Below are positions 1 to 7,143 of a DNA stretch of 20,591 nt, one piece after another. The stretch lies in contig JAZRTS010000123.1 of NCBI GenBank assembly GCA_045652135.1, positions 1 through 20,591 on the forward strand. The letters run 5' to 3'. Origin of the DNA: RGIG7213 sp045652135. Its GTDB lineage: Bacteria > Bacillota > Clostridia > Oscillospirales > CAG-272. A program made the position numbers and the translations under genes. Below the pieces are notes generated by a model that was not told the origin of the DNA, ran no database searches, and saw only the letters and a program-made list of their open reading frames with translations. How positions within the stretch are numbered: position 1 is the stretch's first letter; each line of letters opens with the position of its first letter.

Positions 1-217
1 TGTGCGCAAAAGTAATCTTTGCTGTCGTGTTCTCCGTTACACCGCCAAGTATCTCCTTTGCTTCCGCAAGCACACAGTCAACGCCTGCATTTTTCAATTT
101 ATATGCACACAACACACCCGCAATACCGCCGCCGATTATCAGTACGTCGGTGTTTTTCTTTTTTTCAAGCGAGCCGAAGCAAACCTTGCGAATATCCTTT
201 TGCCAAACAGATTCCAT
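1..217 (-). CDS. FAD-dependent oxidoreductase, N-terminal part (runs off the window)
   Basis: Reading leftward from an ATG at 217, the first 72 residues are visible and the frame stays open to the window edge. Residues about 24-46 form a dinucleotide-binding beta-alpha-beta unit, with the glycine motif IIGGGIAG followed by an acidic residue at the end of the second strand (VLAEA). The following GGVTENTTAKITFAH resembles the substrate-side segment of DadA/gamma-glutamylputrescine-oxidase-like FAD enzymes (family knowledge). GGAGG lies 8-12 bases upstream of the ATG. It is divergent from the MBL-fold gene. The substrate cannot be told from this fragment. Confidence 0.8.
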   Translation of the reverse strand, partial: MESVWQKDIRKVCFGSLEKKKNTDVLIIGGGIAGVLCAYKLKNAGVDCVLAEAKEILGGVTENTTAKITFAH

Positions 218-363
218 ACCGTTTCCTCCGAGTTATAATACAGTTAGTCTTTACATTTTACATAGGATTATACTTACAAAAGCAAGCCGCTTTTACATCA
301 AGGTCTTTGAATACGGAAATATCGACAGTACACACCGTATTTCAGGTAATTATGTGCAAAATA

Positions 364-392
364 TTGTATTTTCATAATTTATATGGTATATT
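364..392 (+). promoter_or_regulatory. Candidate sigma-A promoter of the MBL hydrolase gene
   Basis: TTGTAT (364-369), 17-bp spacer, TATATT (387-392), about 40 bases before the start codon. Both hexamers deviate from consensus in an AT-rich stretch, so this is a tentative call. The rest of the 226-432 gap shows no other clear signal. Confidence 0.4.
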
Positions 393-432
393 ATATAAAA
401 ATACTTTTCGGCAAAACGAGGAGAAAAATATC

Positions 433-1314
433 ATGGGTACACCTGTATTATACCAAATAACACCCGACTGCGATATGCTTATGAACTGCTACGTTATAAA
501 AACAAAAAACGGCAAACTTATAGTCATTGACGGAGGCGGTGCAGGCTCTGAAAAAAATAACGGATACTTATATAAAAAGCTTCAGGAAATAAGCGGTGAG
601 GAATGTCCCTCTATCGATGCGTGGTTTTTATCCCACATGCACGATGACCACACAAATGAATTTATCATAATAGGAAATGACGAATCGAAAAAGATAACTG
701 TTAAAAACGTGTATATGAATTTTGCCTCACGTGAATTTATGAAAAGCTCCGAAGGCGGACATTTTGCGTATCTTTACGACGGTATCATATCAGCATACGA
801 CCGCTTCTTCGGCAGGGGTGCATTTGAAAAAGTAAACGGAAAGACCGCATTTGAGGGCGATGTCATTGAAATTGACGGAGTTAGATTTGAAATAATGCTC
901 ACCGTGTCAGACGAGGAAAAAGAAAAGAATATCAACGACACATCGATGATATTCAAAGCTTTTATAAACGGACAAAGCGTTCTTTTTTTGGGTGACGGAC
1001 ACCTTGAAGTAAGCCAAAGGCTTATCGAAAAGTACGGCGATACTTTAAAAAGCGACATCGTGCAGATGGCGCACCACGGACAAAACGGTGTGACATTTGA
1101 AGTATACAAAACCGTCAACCCGAAGCTGTGTCTGTGGCCGACACCCATCTGGGTATACGAAAATAAACAAGGCATCTATCAGACCACCGAGGTAAGACGC
1201 TTTATGATGGATATGGGTATTAAGCATCACATCGTCGCAGGAGTAGACCTTACACAGTCGCTGAAGTTCCCGGTTGATTTCGATCGATTGCCCGAAAACG
1301 ATATAACACCGTAA
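433..1314 (+). CDS. MBL-fold metal-dependent hydrolase, ComEC/Rec2 C-terminal-like
   Basis: A 293-residue protein with a metallo-beta-lactamase fold. The metal motif HxHxDH is intact as SHMHDDH (H68, H70, D72, H73). The later ligands are seen as FLGDG (D188) and MAHHG (H214/H215). NDTSMIF at 169-174 corresponds to the NNxS segment typical of ComEC-type domains. It has no signal peptide or membrane segment, so it is a cytoplasmic stand-alone domain and not a DNA-uptake channel. The ATG at 433 was chosen because GAGGAG lies just upstream (418-423). The open frame extends much further 5' but shows no family similarity there. It is convergent with the XRE gene. Substrate unknown; phosphodiester or nucleotide hydrolysis is typical of the fold. 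Confidence 0.85.
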   Translation: MGTPVLYQITPDCDMLMNCYVIKTKNGKLIVIDGGGAGSEKNNGYLYKKLQEISGEECPSIDAWFLSHMHDDHTNEFIIIGNDESKKITVKNVYMNFASREFMKSSEGGHFAYLYDGIISAYDRFFGRGAFEKVNGKTAFEGDVIEIDGVRFEIMLTVSDEEKEKNINDTSMIFKAFINGQSVLFLGDGHLEVSQRLIEKYGDTLKSDIVQMAHHGQNGVTFEVYKTVNPKLCLWPTPIWVYENKQGIYQTTEVRRFMMDMGIKHHIVAGVDLTQSLKFPVDFDRLPENDITP

Positions 1315-1412
1315 CTTGTCGCCGCATAATTCAACAGAAGAATTAGATATAACGTCAGAGAATAATCGGTTTATCCGTGCACATACATCGCTATACCGCA
1401 CGCGAACAATTA

Positions 1413-1925
1413 TTATTTCAACATTTCTTTTGCGGCGCCAAACACCTTTCCCTCTGCGTAGCTCATCATCGCATTATTGCCCCAAGCATAGCACACAGCA
1501 AAAATCACAACTGACAATGCATTAAGAATGTACTGCTCCAAAATAAAACCCGATATAAATATTCCTATAATTACAACACCTATAAAGCACAAAATCGCAA
1601 TATGGTCATAAAGCCACTTTTTCTTGAAAAATCTAAGTTTTTCCTTATATGTGAAAATACTTTCCACAGAATTCTTCAGATTTTTCTCTGCTTCCGCTTT
1701 ATATTCTTCATCGTTGAGCCTTTTTCCGCAAAGTATCTCGTTTATACTTACATCGAACAATTCACTCAACGATAACAGCATATCGGCAGGCGGTAAATAC
1801 GTTCCCGTTTCCCAACGTGATACAGTTTTGTTTGTCACACCTATTTTTTCACCGAGCTGTGCTTGTGAAAGCCCCTGCTCTTTTCGCAGTTCTGCAATAA
1901 ATTTACCGATTTTTATTAAATCCAT
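1413..1925 (-). CDS. Membrane-anchored XRE-family transcriptional regulator
   Basis: A 170-residue protein with an N-terminal HTH of the Cro/CI (XRE) type: residues 20-41 contain LSQAQLGEKIGV and TNKTVSRWETG, the recognition-helix pattern. A charged linker (about 68-104) leads to two hydrophobic segments (about 107-127 and 132-148), so the DNA-binding domain is probably tethered to the inner face of the membrane. This is a common Firmicutes architecture whose signals are mostly unknown. The ATG at 1925 has GGAGGC seven bases upstream. A TTG ten codons earlier is possible but lacks a ribosome site. A perfect palindrome overlaps its likely promoter, which suggests autoregulation. Confidence 0.87.
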   Translation of the reverse strand: MDLIKIGKFIAELRKEQGLSQAQLGEKIGVTNKTVSRWETGTYLPPADMLLSLSELFDVSINEILCGKRLNDEEYKAEAEKNLKNSVESIFTYKEKLRFFKKKWLYDHIAILCFIGVVIIGIFISGFILEQYILNALSVVIFAVCYAWGNNAMMSYAEGKVFGAAKEMLK

Positions 1926-1944
1926 ATTCTTCGCCTCCGTAAAA

Positions 1945-1973
1945 AGTATATCCAATATACCGTGATTTGTCTA
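1945..1973 (-). promoter_or_regulatory. Promoter of the XRE regulator gene with overlapping operator palindrome
   Basis: On the minus strand: TAGACA (1973-1968), 17-bp spacer, TATACT (1950-1945). The 15-bp palindrome GTATATTGGATATAC (1946-1960) covers the -10 box and the end of the spacer. A start about 7 bases after the -10 box would place the transcript start at the GGAGG itself, giving an almost leaderless mRNA. An upstream promoter is therefore not excluded. Confidence 0.45.
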
Positions 1974-2019
1974 TACCATAAACAGCGAATATACGGACAT
2001 TACGCCAAAAAACGTAAAA

Positions 2020-2346
2020 TTACAGTATTTCTTTGAACTTTTCGAGAAACGTTTCTTCTCCCCATGTGTTCATTTTGAAAAACATCGCCTGACTTCCGCC
2101 CGATGTTATCGCCGAAATGTGTATAGGGCTGTCACCGGTTTGAAACAGAGTTACAGAAAGGCTCACACGGTTGTTTCCCGCACAGCTGTACCGTTCAAAA
2201 ACACGTACACTGCATCTTGCATCACCGTTTGCAAAGTCGCTCGATTCCTCAAGAGATGCCGAAATACTGCCTCCAAGCACTCCGTTTTCTATTTTTTTGA
2301 GTATAGTACCAAATTCACCGTATAACACTTTTTCAAATTTTGCCAT
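2020..2346 (-). CDS. DUF6054 family protein
   Basis: A 108-residue soluble protein recognised as the DUF6054 family of Firmicutes by ILKKIENGVLGGSISASLE near the N-terminus, then CSVRVFERYS and SAITSGGSQAMFFKMNTWGE. The length is normal for the family and it looks complete. No catalytic motif or membrane segment is visible and the function is unknown. GAGGT lies upstream of the ATG. It starts 7 bases after the stop of the upstream membrane-protein gene, so the two are probably one transcript. Confidence 0.82.
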   Translation of the reverse strand: MAKFEKVLYGEFGTILKKIENGVLGGSISASLEESSDFANGDARCSVRVFERYSCAGNNRVSLSVTLFQTGDSPIHISAITSGGSQAMFFKMNTWGEETFLEKFKEIL

Positions 2347-2353
2347 AATAACC

Positions 2354-2836
2354 TCACAAATCGATGGGCGGATGTCCGTTTGAAAACGTCAGATGTACAG
2401 ACCATTTTCCAAGCGATGCCGTCGCCCTCGTTCCGTCGGAAAGCGGTATTTCAAGATAATGACTTCCCCACGACAGTCCCTCATTACTTCCGTTTACGTA
2501 TAAGCTCGGCCGTAAGATACCTTTGTAAAACGTGATATAGTCCCTGCCGACTTCAACCGTTTCCAGCTTTACAAACAGGAGGTCCATTATCAGGAATATA
2601 ACGCACCACATAAGTCCGAGGTATCCTGCCGCCATTCCAAGTACATAGTCATCGTTATAAGAAACAGACTCATATACAAACGGAGGCTGTCCGATAACCT
2701 CAACAGTTCTGCTTCCGTCACGAAGTGAAGTAAATACAATGGCAATTATCAAAAATACAACGCTTAAAACCGCCTCGATTATTCTGCGATTCTTAATCCG
2801 CTTTTTCAGTTTGTTTTCAAGTTCAATATGTTCCAT
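2354..2836 (-). CDS. Hypothetical membrane protein, two transmembrane segments
   Basis: A 160-residue protein with a basic N-terminus (KLKKRIKNRR), a hydrophobic segment at about 21-38, an extracytoplasmic stretch, a second segment at about 67-89 and a polar C-terminal domain of roughly 70 residues ending in GHPPIDL. I do not recognise the family; the tail resembles small PH-like membrane-associated domains only in general character. AGAGGA precedes the ATG. It is the first gene of a two-gene unit with DUF6054, with a well-formed promoter upstream. Confidence 0.72.
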   Translation of the reverse strand: MEHIELENKLKKRIKNRRIIEAVLSVVFLIIAIVFTSLRDGSRTVEVIGQPPFVYESVSYNDDYVLGMAAGYLGLMWCVIFLIMDLLFVKLETVEVGRDYITFYKGILRPSLYVNGSNEGLSWGSHYLEIPLSDGTRATASLGKWSVHLTFSNGHPPIDL

Positions 2837-2870
2837 CTGTGTCCTCTGAAATTTTTATCTTATCAATTGT

Positions 2871-2899
2871 ATTATATCACAAATTCGTCAAAAAGTAAA
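2871..2899 (-). promoter_or_regulatory. Promoter of the membrane protein - DUF6054 operon
   Basis: Minus strand: TTTACT (2899-2894), 17-bp spacer, TATAAT (2876-2871), about 35 bases before the ATG at 2836. Hexamers, spacing and the flanking TATTTACTTTTT match the promoters of the island cassettes, although this gene is outside the island. Confidence 0.75.
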
Positions 2900-2910
2900 T
2901 ACCGCGAATG

Positions 2911-2947
2911 AAATAACCACCGATGCGGACATCGGTGGTTATTTTTT
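2911..2947 (-). terminator. Hairpin terminator of the purine salvage operon
   Basis: A perfect 15-bp stem (2911-2925 with 2930-2944) and CGGA/TCCG loop directly after the stop codon of the phosphoribosyltransferase gene. The T-run is better on the plus strand than on the minus strand, so it may act in both directions or insulate the next promoter. Confidence 0.8.
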
Positions 2948-3512
2948 ATGCTTTTAAAGGTTCGCCGTTTTCGTCAAAAAGGGGCAGATACTGCAGATAT
3001 TTAATATCGTCACGGTTTGCCGCGTCGCCTTCGGCAAGAATGGCAACACGTCCTGCGACAGTGCCTCCAGCCTGCTGTACAAGCGCTTCAAGTGCCCGAA
3101 GCGACTCGCCCGTGCTGATAACGTCATCAACAACAAGAATCTTTTTGCCCTTTATAAGCTCGGCATCGACACCGTCAAGATAAAGTGTCTGCACCTTTTC
3201 CGTCGTTATGGACTTCACATCGCATTTGACGGTATTGCGCATATAAAGCTTCGGTGCCTTGCGTGCAAGAATATATTTATTCTGTCCGCTTTGGCGTGCC
3301 ATTTCGTGAGCAAGAGGTATACCCTTACTTTCAGCCGTTATCATATAGTCATAATCCTCGGTGACAAGCTTCAGCAAAGCCTCTGCCGATTTTTCCGTAA
3401 GCTCAACATCACCGAATATAACAAATCCCGCAATATAAAGCTTATCTGTAAGCGGACACAGCGGAAGCTGTCTTTTTAAGCCCGCAACCTCTATTTCGTA
3501 ATAATCTTTCAT
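2946..3512 (-). CDS. Purine phosphoribosyltransferase (adenine PRTase-like)
   Basis: A 188-residue type I phosphoribosyltransferase. The PRPP-binding loop is VVDDVISTGES (127-137), with the two acidic residues and TG expected. It would join a free purine base to PRPP to give the nucleotide and pyrophosphate in the cytoplasm. The loop is unlike Xpt-type xanthine PRTases (IDDFLANG), and the overall form resembles proteins annotated as adenine PRTases in Clostridia. Base specificity is inferred, not proven. The start at 3512 is three bases after the permease stop, with GGAGC inside the permease end serving as ribosome site. Transport plus capture makes a purine-salvage pair. Confidence 0.82.
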   Translation of the reverse strand: MKDYYEIEVAGLKRQLPLCPLTDKLYIAGFVIFGDVELTEKSAEALLKLVTEDYDYMITAESKGIPLAHEMARQSGQNKYILARKAPKLYMRNTVKCDVKSITTEKVQTLYLDGVDAELIKGKKILVVDDVISTGESLRALEALVQQAGGTVAGRVAILAEGDAANRDDIKYLQYLPLFDENGEPLKA

Positions 3513-3515
3513 TTA

Positions 3516-4982
3516 TCAGATAGCTCCGAATATAAATTTGAACACGAACAGCAAAGCAATGATAGTTACAACGATGTCGTTCTTCTTGTATTTGCCTGTG
3601 AAAAGTGTGATAAGAACGTAAGATATTGCCCCGATACCGATACCGTTTGAAATGGAGTATGTCAAGGGCATCATAACGAGTGTCAAAAATGCAGGAACTG
3701 CAGAGCGCATATCCTTCATATCAACATTCGCAAAGTTCTTGAGCATAAGAACACCGACAAATATCAAAGCAGGAGCAGTAGCGGCTGACGGAATGATGTT
3801 TGCAAACGGGCTGAGGAACAGACAAACAACGAAGCAAGCAGAGGTTACAAGGCTTGCAAGACCTGTTCTCGCGCCTGCGGCAACACCGGATGCTGACTCA
3901 ACGAATGTTGTACACGTGGATGTACCGAACATAGCACCTGCAACAGTTGCCAAGGAGTCACTTGTCATTGCCTTGTTAACATCGATGGGGTCGCCGTTTT
4001 CATCAAGCATACCCGCTTCTGATGCCGTACCGTAAAGTGTACCGATGGTGTCGAACATATCAACGATGCAGAATGTGATTATAAGGATAACCGCAGAGAA
4101 CACACCGCCGATGTAGTCAGCATTGAATGCTTCCTTCCATGCTTCACCGCTAAACGCACCGCCAAGACCGATGCTTGCAAAATCCTTGAAGGACTGACCG
4201 ATCTGGCTCATATCAAACGAAGGAACTGTCCATGTCATAAGATAGTATACGACAGTTGCGGCAAGAATACCGATAATTACAGAGCCTTTTACTTTTTTCC
4301 ATGTGAGAATTGCAATTATGATAAGACCGATAATTGCAACAATGGGGGCTGCCATATCTCTCAAAGCGTTAGCACCCGTGTAGCCGTCAACACCGATCTT
4401 TTTGATAATTTCATTGAAGTTGAAGAACTGAACAAATGTATACTGGTTATCCACAACGATGGATGCATTTTTAAAGCCGATGAAAGCGATAAACAAGCCG
4501 ATACCGCCGGGGATAGCCTTTTTAAGTGCATCGGGAAGTGCTCTTGCTATATATGTACGAAGTCCCGTTACAGACAGCAAAAGGAATATTAAACCCGACA
4601 AAAGAATGATAACAAGTCCCGCCTGATAGCCCTTTATAACGTCACCGCCGCCGAAGAAAGCGTTTGACACGAAGCACGTACAGAAGAAGGAGTTAAGACC
4701 CATACCGCACGCCTGTGCAAAGGGGAGCCTTGCGTAAAGTGCCATAAGAAGCGTACCGAATATCGCAACGAGAATTGAAGCAATATAAACGGAGTTCCAG
4801 ATCTGTCCCATAGCAACAGGATCAGCACCCAAGCCTACAAGCCAGCCGTTAGCACCCTCAGCCGCAACCTGATTGGGGTTGACGAGAATGATGTACGCCA
4901 TGGCAAAAAACGTTGTTAAACCGCCAATGATTTCGAGCTTGACATTTGAGCCACGCTCTCTGATTTTGAAAAATTTGTCCAT
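3516..4982 (-). CDS. AzgA/PbuG-type NCS2 purine permease
   Basis: A 488-residue polytopic membrane protein of the AzgA branch of nucleobase:cation symporters. Family signatures are GGLTTFFAMAYIILVNP near residue 20 and TTFVESASGVAAGARTGL in the second half, where substrate-contacting residues lie. About 12-14 hydrophobic segments span the length. Family members import hypoxanthine, guanine or adenine with a cation; which base is used here cannot be decided. GAGGTGG precedes the ATG. First gene of an operon with the phosphoribosyltransferase, read from a consensus promoter at 5048-5076. Confidence 0.9.
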   Translation of the reverse strand: MDKFFKIRERGSNVKLEIIGGLTTFFAMAYIILVNPNQVAAEGANGWLVGLGADPVAMGQIWNSVYIASILVAIFGTLLMALYARLPFAQACGMGLNSFFCTCFVSNAFFGGGDVIKGYQAGLVIILLSGLIFLLLSVTGLRTYIARALPDALKKAIPGGIGLFIAFIGFKNASIVVDNQYTFVQFFNFNEIIKKIGVDGYTGANALRDMAAPIVAIIGLIIIAILTWKKVKGSVIIGILAATVVYYLMTWTVPSFDMSQIGQSFKDFASIGLGGAFSGEAWKEAFNADYIGGVFSAVILIITFCIVDMFDTIGTLYGTASEAGMLDENGDPIDVNKAMTSDSLATVAGAMFGTSTCTTFVESASGVAAGARTGLASLVTSACFVVCLFLSPFANIIPSAATAPALIFVGVLMLKNFANVDMKDMRSAVPAFLTLVMMPLTYSISNGIGIGAISYVLITLFTGKYKKNDIVVTIIALLFVFKFIFGAI

Positions 4983-5012
4983 TTTTCCACCTCATAAATT
5001 TTTTTATACTAA

Positions 5013-5025
5013 CCTACACCGTAGG
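5013..5025. promoter_or_regulatory. 13-bp palindrome in the purine permease leader
   Basis: CCTAC-ACC-GTAGG, a perfect inverted repeat lying between the predicted transcript start and the ribosome site. It could be a repressor operator or a small RNA hairpin. No known box is recognised. Confidence 0.4.
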
Positions 5026-5047
5026 ATAATATCAAATTTATAACGCA

Positions 5048-5076
5048 ATTTTATCACACGTTTTGTTACTTGTCAA
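5048..5076 (-). promoter_or_regulatory. Promoter of the purine permease operon
   Basis: Minus strand: TTGACA (5076-5071), 17-bp spacer, TAAAAT (5053-5048), giving a leader of roughly 60 bases. The leader is too short for a purine riboswitch and carries none of its conserved core. Confidence 0.8.
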
Positions 5077-5336
5077 CACTTCTATTTACATTTTTCATCA
5101 TATTACAACACTATTTTTCAACAGTTTATGTGAAAACTTTTGTTTATTTTGCACATAATACAAAAATCTTCCGCAAATATCATCAAAAATAAATAGGACA
5201 TCGTTTTTTTATAAATCGAACCGCCCCATTCTATTTGTATGGGTCGGCGCCTTCGGCGCCCCACAACAAACAAAAACAAGTTTAAAATGGGCGATTACAG
5301 TTCGCCTGCGAACTACTTGAATCCATCCCTACGGCA

Positions 5337-5372
5337 TAAAAAACAGCACCCAACGAAAAGTGAGTGCTGTAT
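5337..5372 (-). terminator. Rho-independent terminator at the outer end of the cassette array
   Basis: Minus strand stem ACAGCACTC / GGGTGCTGT (9 bp, one G-T pair; 5370-5362 with 5351-5343), 10-base loop, followed by six T. It occupies the place of the rpsI-type terminator of the other units but is unrelated in sequence. Confidence 0.75.
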
Positions 5373-5385
5373 TTTTTGAAATAAT

Positions 5386-5463
5386 CGCCCGGCAAAGTGT
5401 TGCACCAAATTTGCACCAACTAACCTCAACAGTTAACGCTTATTCTTCTCGACAAATTGGAGT
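5386..5463. repeat. Conserved 3' flank of cassette units, copy A
   Basis: Contains AAGTGTTGCACCAAATTTGCACC and CTCGACAAATTGGAGT, matching copies at 7391-7462, 8206-8290 and 9729-9812. In this copy it joins directly to the core vestige (GAAATAATC then GCCCGGC), showing a deletion of the core and arm region. Confidence 0.75.
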
Positions 5464-5513
5464 CCATTATACGTTTTTTACCACAATGTTTGCCGAGTTT
5501 ACTTATATTTATG

Positions 5514-5966
5514 CTAACACATTGACAATTGATTTAATATTTTTTTAAGTTCAGGCAAAACATTAAATTCAAAATAATCATTTACATTTTCAGTTTTTAC
5601 AATATAATCATCTAATCTATGGCCGTAATCAAATGCAGAATACCCGTTCATTAACATCGACTTCAAGTCTTGTAAGCTAATTTTGTTACTGTAAACTCCA
5701 AAACCGCGCAATTCATCTATACCAACGCTCCCAAACAGAATATAAAATGCACAAAAATCAGACGTATTGCCAAGAGATTTTCGAAAACCAATAAGATATC
5801 CTTTAGATTTATCCGAATTATATTTATAGAATATTCCTGACTTGCCACTTCTTTTATAGCTGTGCTTCTCTATAAACTGTGCGGAAAATTCAACTATTTT
5901 CGTATAGTACTCTTTTATGTTCATTTCTTCTGTAGCCTTGTTTTCATCATCTTCAAATTTATTCAT
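5514..5966 (-). CDS. Hypothetical protein, 150 aa (cassette cargo)
   Basis: A soluble, AT-rich 150-residue protein of unknown family. The middle (HSYKRSGKSGIFYKYNSD, then YLIGFRKSLGNTSDFCAFYI) vaguely recalls DUF4304-like or immunity-type proteins: a strand-turn-strand with a K/R-rich turn. That resemblance is weak. No catalytic motif, signal or membrane segment is seen. The ATG at 5966 has GAGGT eight bases upstream; a TTG at 5996 would start inside the conserved leader and is less likely. Unlike the other cargo genes its stop lies about 50 bases from the downstream repeat, so its 3' end may have been altered. Confidence 0.65.
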   Translation of the reverse strand: MNKFEDDENKATEEMNIKEYYTKIVEFSAQFIEKHSYKRSGKSGIFYKYNSDKSKGYLIGFRKSLGNTSDFCAFYILFGSVGIDELRGFGVYSNKISLQDLKSMLMNGYSAFDYGHRLDDYIVKTENVNDYFEFNVLPELKKILNQLSMC

Positions 5967-6025
5967 ATTCAAGTACCTCAACGCCTGTAAATTCAAGTTT
6001 ATCGATTAGATACTTAACCAAGATG

Positions 6026-6054
6026 ATTATATCATAAAATCGAGCAAAAGTAAA
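6026..6054 (-). promoter_or_regulatory. Cassette promoter of the 150-aa gene
   Basis: Minus strand: TTTACT (6054-6049), 17 bp, TATAAT (6031-6026), followed by the conserved leader with ATCGATAAACTTGAATTTA. Confidence 0.8.
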
Positions 6055-6095
6055 TAGACGTCGGGGGGCTTTACAAATTTAATCGACCTTTCTTT

Positions 6096-6141
6096 GCAGG
6101 GTGCGACCTCTCGGGCTTCCCGTTAATTTGCTGATTTTTGG
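6096..6141. repeat. Half copy of the GTAGGGG palindromic repeat (unit B, collapsed)
   Basis: GCAGGGTGCGACCTCTCGGG and CTTCCCGTTAATTTGCTG match the left half of the full copies at 7215-7283, 7959-8030 and 10383-10455. The right half, the terminator and the rpsI-like core are missing, so the unit boundary between the XRE gene and the 150-aa gene was lost by deletion. Confidence 0.65.
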
Positions 6142-6156
6142 TTATTTTGCTTGTTG

Positions 6157-6747
6157 TTATTTCACCTCAGACTTACACTTTACAAATTTCCAATTTCCGA
6201 TCTCAAACTTATCCGCCACAATGTGATTTACAAGACGACGACTCTCGATAAATTCATCCGTCAGCGTTACAAAATACTGCTTATCACCCTGCATCACAAT
6301 ATAAAACTCTTTATCCATATTTTTGATACTGTTGATAAGATCGGGAGTTCCAAACGGAGCATCGGTGAAAAATGCAAGCACGTTATCAATTACTTTTTCG
6401 CCTTTTGTCAGCTTTATTGTACCAATCAGCGTATGTATTTCGGCATCGGGATACTTTTCGCGAATGACACGATCTTTCCTCTTTTTCTTACTGCCCCTGC
6501 CGTAGTCGGATAGATTATACGGTTCTCGGATGACGCCGCTGTCGATCGGTCCACCGTTGTCAAGTAAATAATCAATACTAACGTCCAAGAATGTGGCTAA
6601 TGTTTTTAGATTATCTACATCCGGCAATCCGTTATTCGCCTCCCATTTAGCAACCGCCGATCTTGAAACCGCCATTTTCTCTGCAAGCTGCTCTTGGGAA
6701 AGTCCACATTGTTTTCTTGCTTCTTTGATTTTTTCGCCTAAAGTCAT
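6157..6747 (-). CDS. XRE-family transcriptional regulator with C-terminal ligand-like domain (cassette region)
   Basis: A 196-residue protein. Residues 4-62 are a Cro/CI-type HTH (LSQEQLAEKMAV, SRSAVAKWEANNGLPDVDNL). A glycine- and lysine-rich linker (84-92, GRGSKKKRK) leads to a soluble C-terminal domain of about 100 residues with alternating strands (IHTLIGTIKL, EFYIVMQGDKQYFVTL). I do not recognise the domain; it may be a sensor. No membrane segment. The ATG has GGAGG upstream. It lies downstream of the 70-aa membrane peptide gene but has a promoter of its own that differs from the cassette type. Confidence 0.87.
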   Translation of the reverse strand: MTLGEKIKEARKQCGLSQEQLAEKMAVSRSAVAKWEANNGLPDVDNLKTLATFLDVSIDYLLDNGGPIDSGVIREPYNLSDYGRGSKKKRKDRVIREKYPDAEIHTLIGTIKLTKGEKVIDNVLAFFTDAPFGTPDLINSIKNMDKEFYIVMQGDKQYFVTLTDEFIESRRLVNHIVADKFEIGNWKFVKCKSEVK

Positions 6748-6779
6748 TTTTGTTTCCTCCGATAATTTATTGTAGCCTT

Positions 6780-6808
6780 ATTCTACTGAAGCGGCTGCTG
6801 TTTTGCAA
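6780..6808 (-). promoter_or_regulatory. Candidate promoter of the XRE gene at 6157-6747
   Basis: Minus strand: TTGCAA (6808-6803), 17 bp, TAGAAT (6785-6780), with a second TACAAT-like box further down. It is not of the TTTACT cassette type. Confidence 0.5.
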
Positions 6809-6857
6809 TAAACTATCCGTATCATTACTGTTACTCTCCGTAACAATCGGTATCTGA

Positions 6858-7123
6858 GCGTCAAATTGAAATTTATTGTTTATTTCATGACTATAACAAC
6901 GATCATACAGATCGCCATTAATACACTGACAATTTCTGTTGCATATAGGTAAGGATTTAATTTGTTTCCTAAATTTTCTACTGTGTCATCCTTGCTTTTC
7001 TTTAATAGATATATCATTCTAATGAACATTGCAACATCTATTGTTAGGAATAATCCTGCAAAAATTAGAGGTATCAATACATCCGGTTCCATAATTAATC
7101 CCCTGCAAATTCAAGTTTATCGA
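6858..7123. repeat. Inverted-repeat pair around the 70-aa gene
   Basis: The left arm is degenerate (GCGTCAAATTGAAATTT, 6858-6873). The right arm CAAATTCAAGTTTATCGA (7106-7123) is intact. Gene and ribosome site lie between them; the promoter lies outside. Confidence 0.5.
6880..7092 (-). CDS. Small two-TM membrane peptide, 70 aa (cassette cargo)
   Basis: A 70-residue peptide with two hydrophobic segments (about 5-29 and 47-68) joined by a charged loop (KKSKDDTVENLGNKLNP), probably a membrane hairpin. Family not recognised. AGGGG lies seven bases before the ATG, and a consensus cassette promoter and inverted repeat lie upstream. It may be co-transcribed with the XRE gene 132 bases downstream. 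A remnant of the cassette 3' repeat (GTCAAATTGAAATTT, about 6859-6873) abuts its stop codon, marking it as a separate cassette. Confidence 0.68.
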   Translation of the reverse strand: MEPDVLIPLIFAGLFLTIDVAMFIRMIYLLKKSKDDTVENLGNKLNPYLYATEIVSVLMAICMIVVIVMK

Positions 7124-7140
7124 TTAGACACCTAATCGAT
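7119..7140. promoter_or_regulatory. Palindrome at the transcript start of the 70-aa gene / XRE unit
   Basis: ATCGATTAG-ACAC-CTAATCGAT, a perfect 9-bp inverted repeat just after the -10 box. The equivalent sites in the other cassettes keep only the first half. Since this unit encodes an XRE regulator, it is a candidate operator. Confidence 0.4.
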
Positions 7141-7143
7141 GTA

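Larger units (their letters stand above)
5100..5513. other. Gene-free outer end of the island: decayed unit A
   Basis: No gene is seen. Reading on the minus strand, it holds the 3' flank of the 150-aa gene's unit, a vestige of the rpsI-like core (about 5378-5386), a new terminator, palindromes AGTTCGC-CT-GCGAACT (5299-5314) and GGCGCC-TTC-GGCGCC (about 5246-5260), a remnant of the hairpin before the cassette promoters (GGGCGGTTCGATTT), and a decayed promoter (TATTTATTTTT near 5185-5195). No cargo gene follows. It then passes into the purine permease promoter region. Confidence 0.6.

Noticed and set aside
19..432. N-terminal extension of the MBL hydrolase frame
   Set aside because: It overlaps the oppositely oriented FAD oxidoreductase gene and the intergenic promoter region. 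Family similarity and the ribosome site begin at 433.
2946..3512. Naming the phosphoribosyltransferase xpt
   Set aside because: The PRPP loop (VVDDVISTGES) and N-terminal half do not match Xpt-type xanthine phosphoribosyltransferases.
4983..5053. Purine riboswitch upstream of the permease
   Set aside because: The leader is about 60 bases and lacks the conserved three-way-junction sequences.
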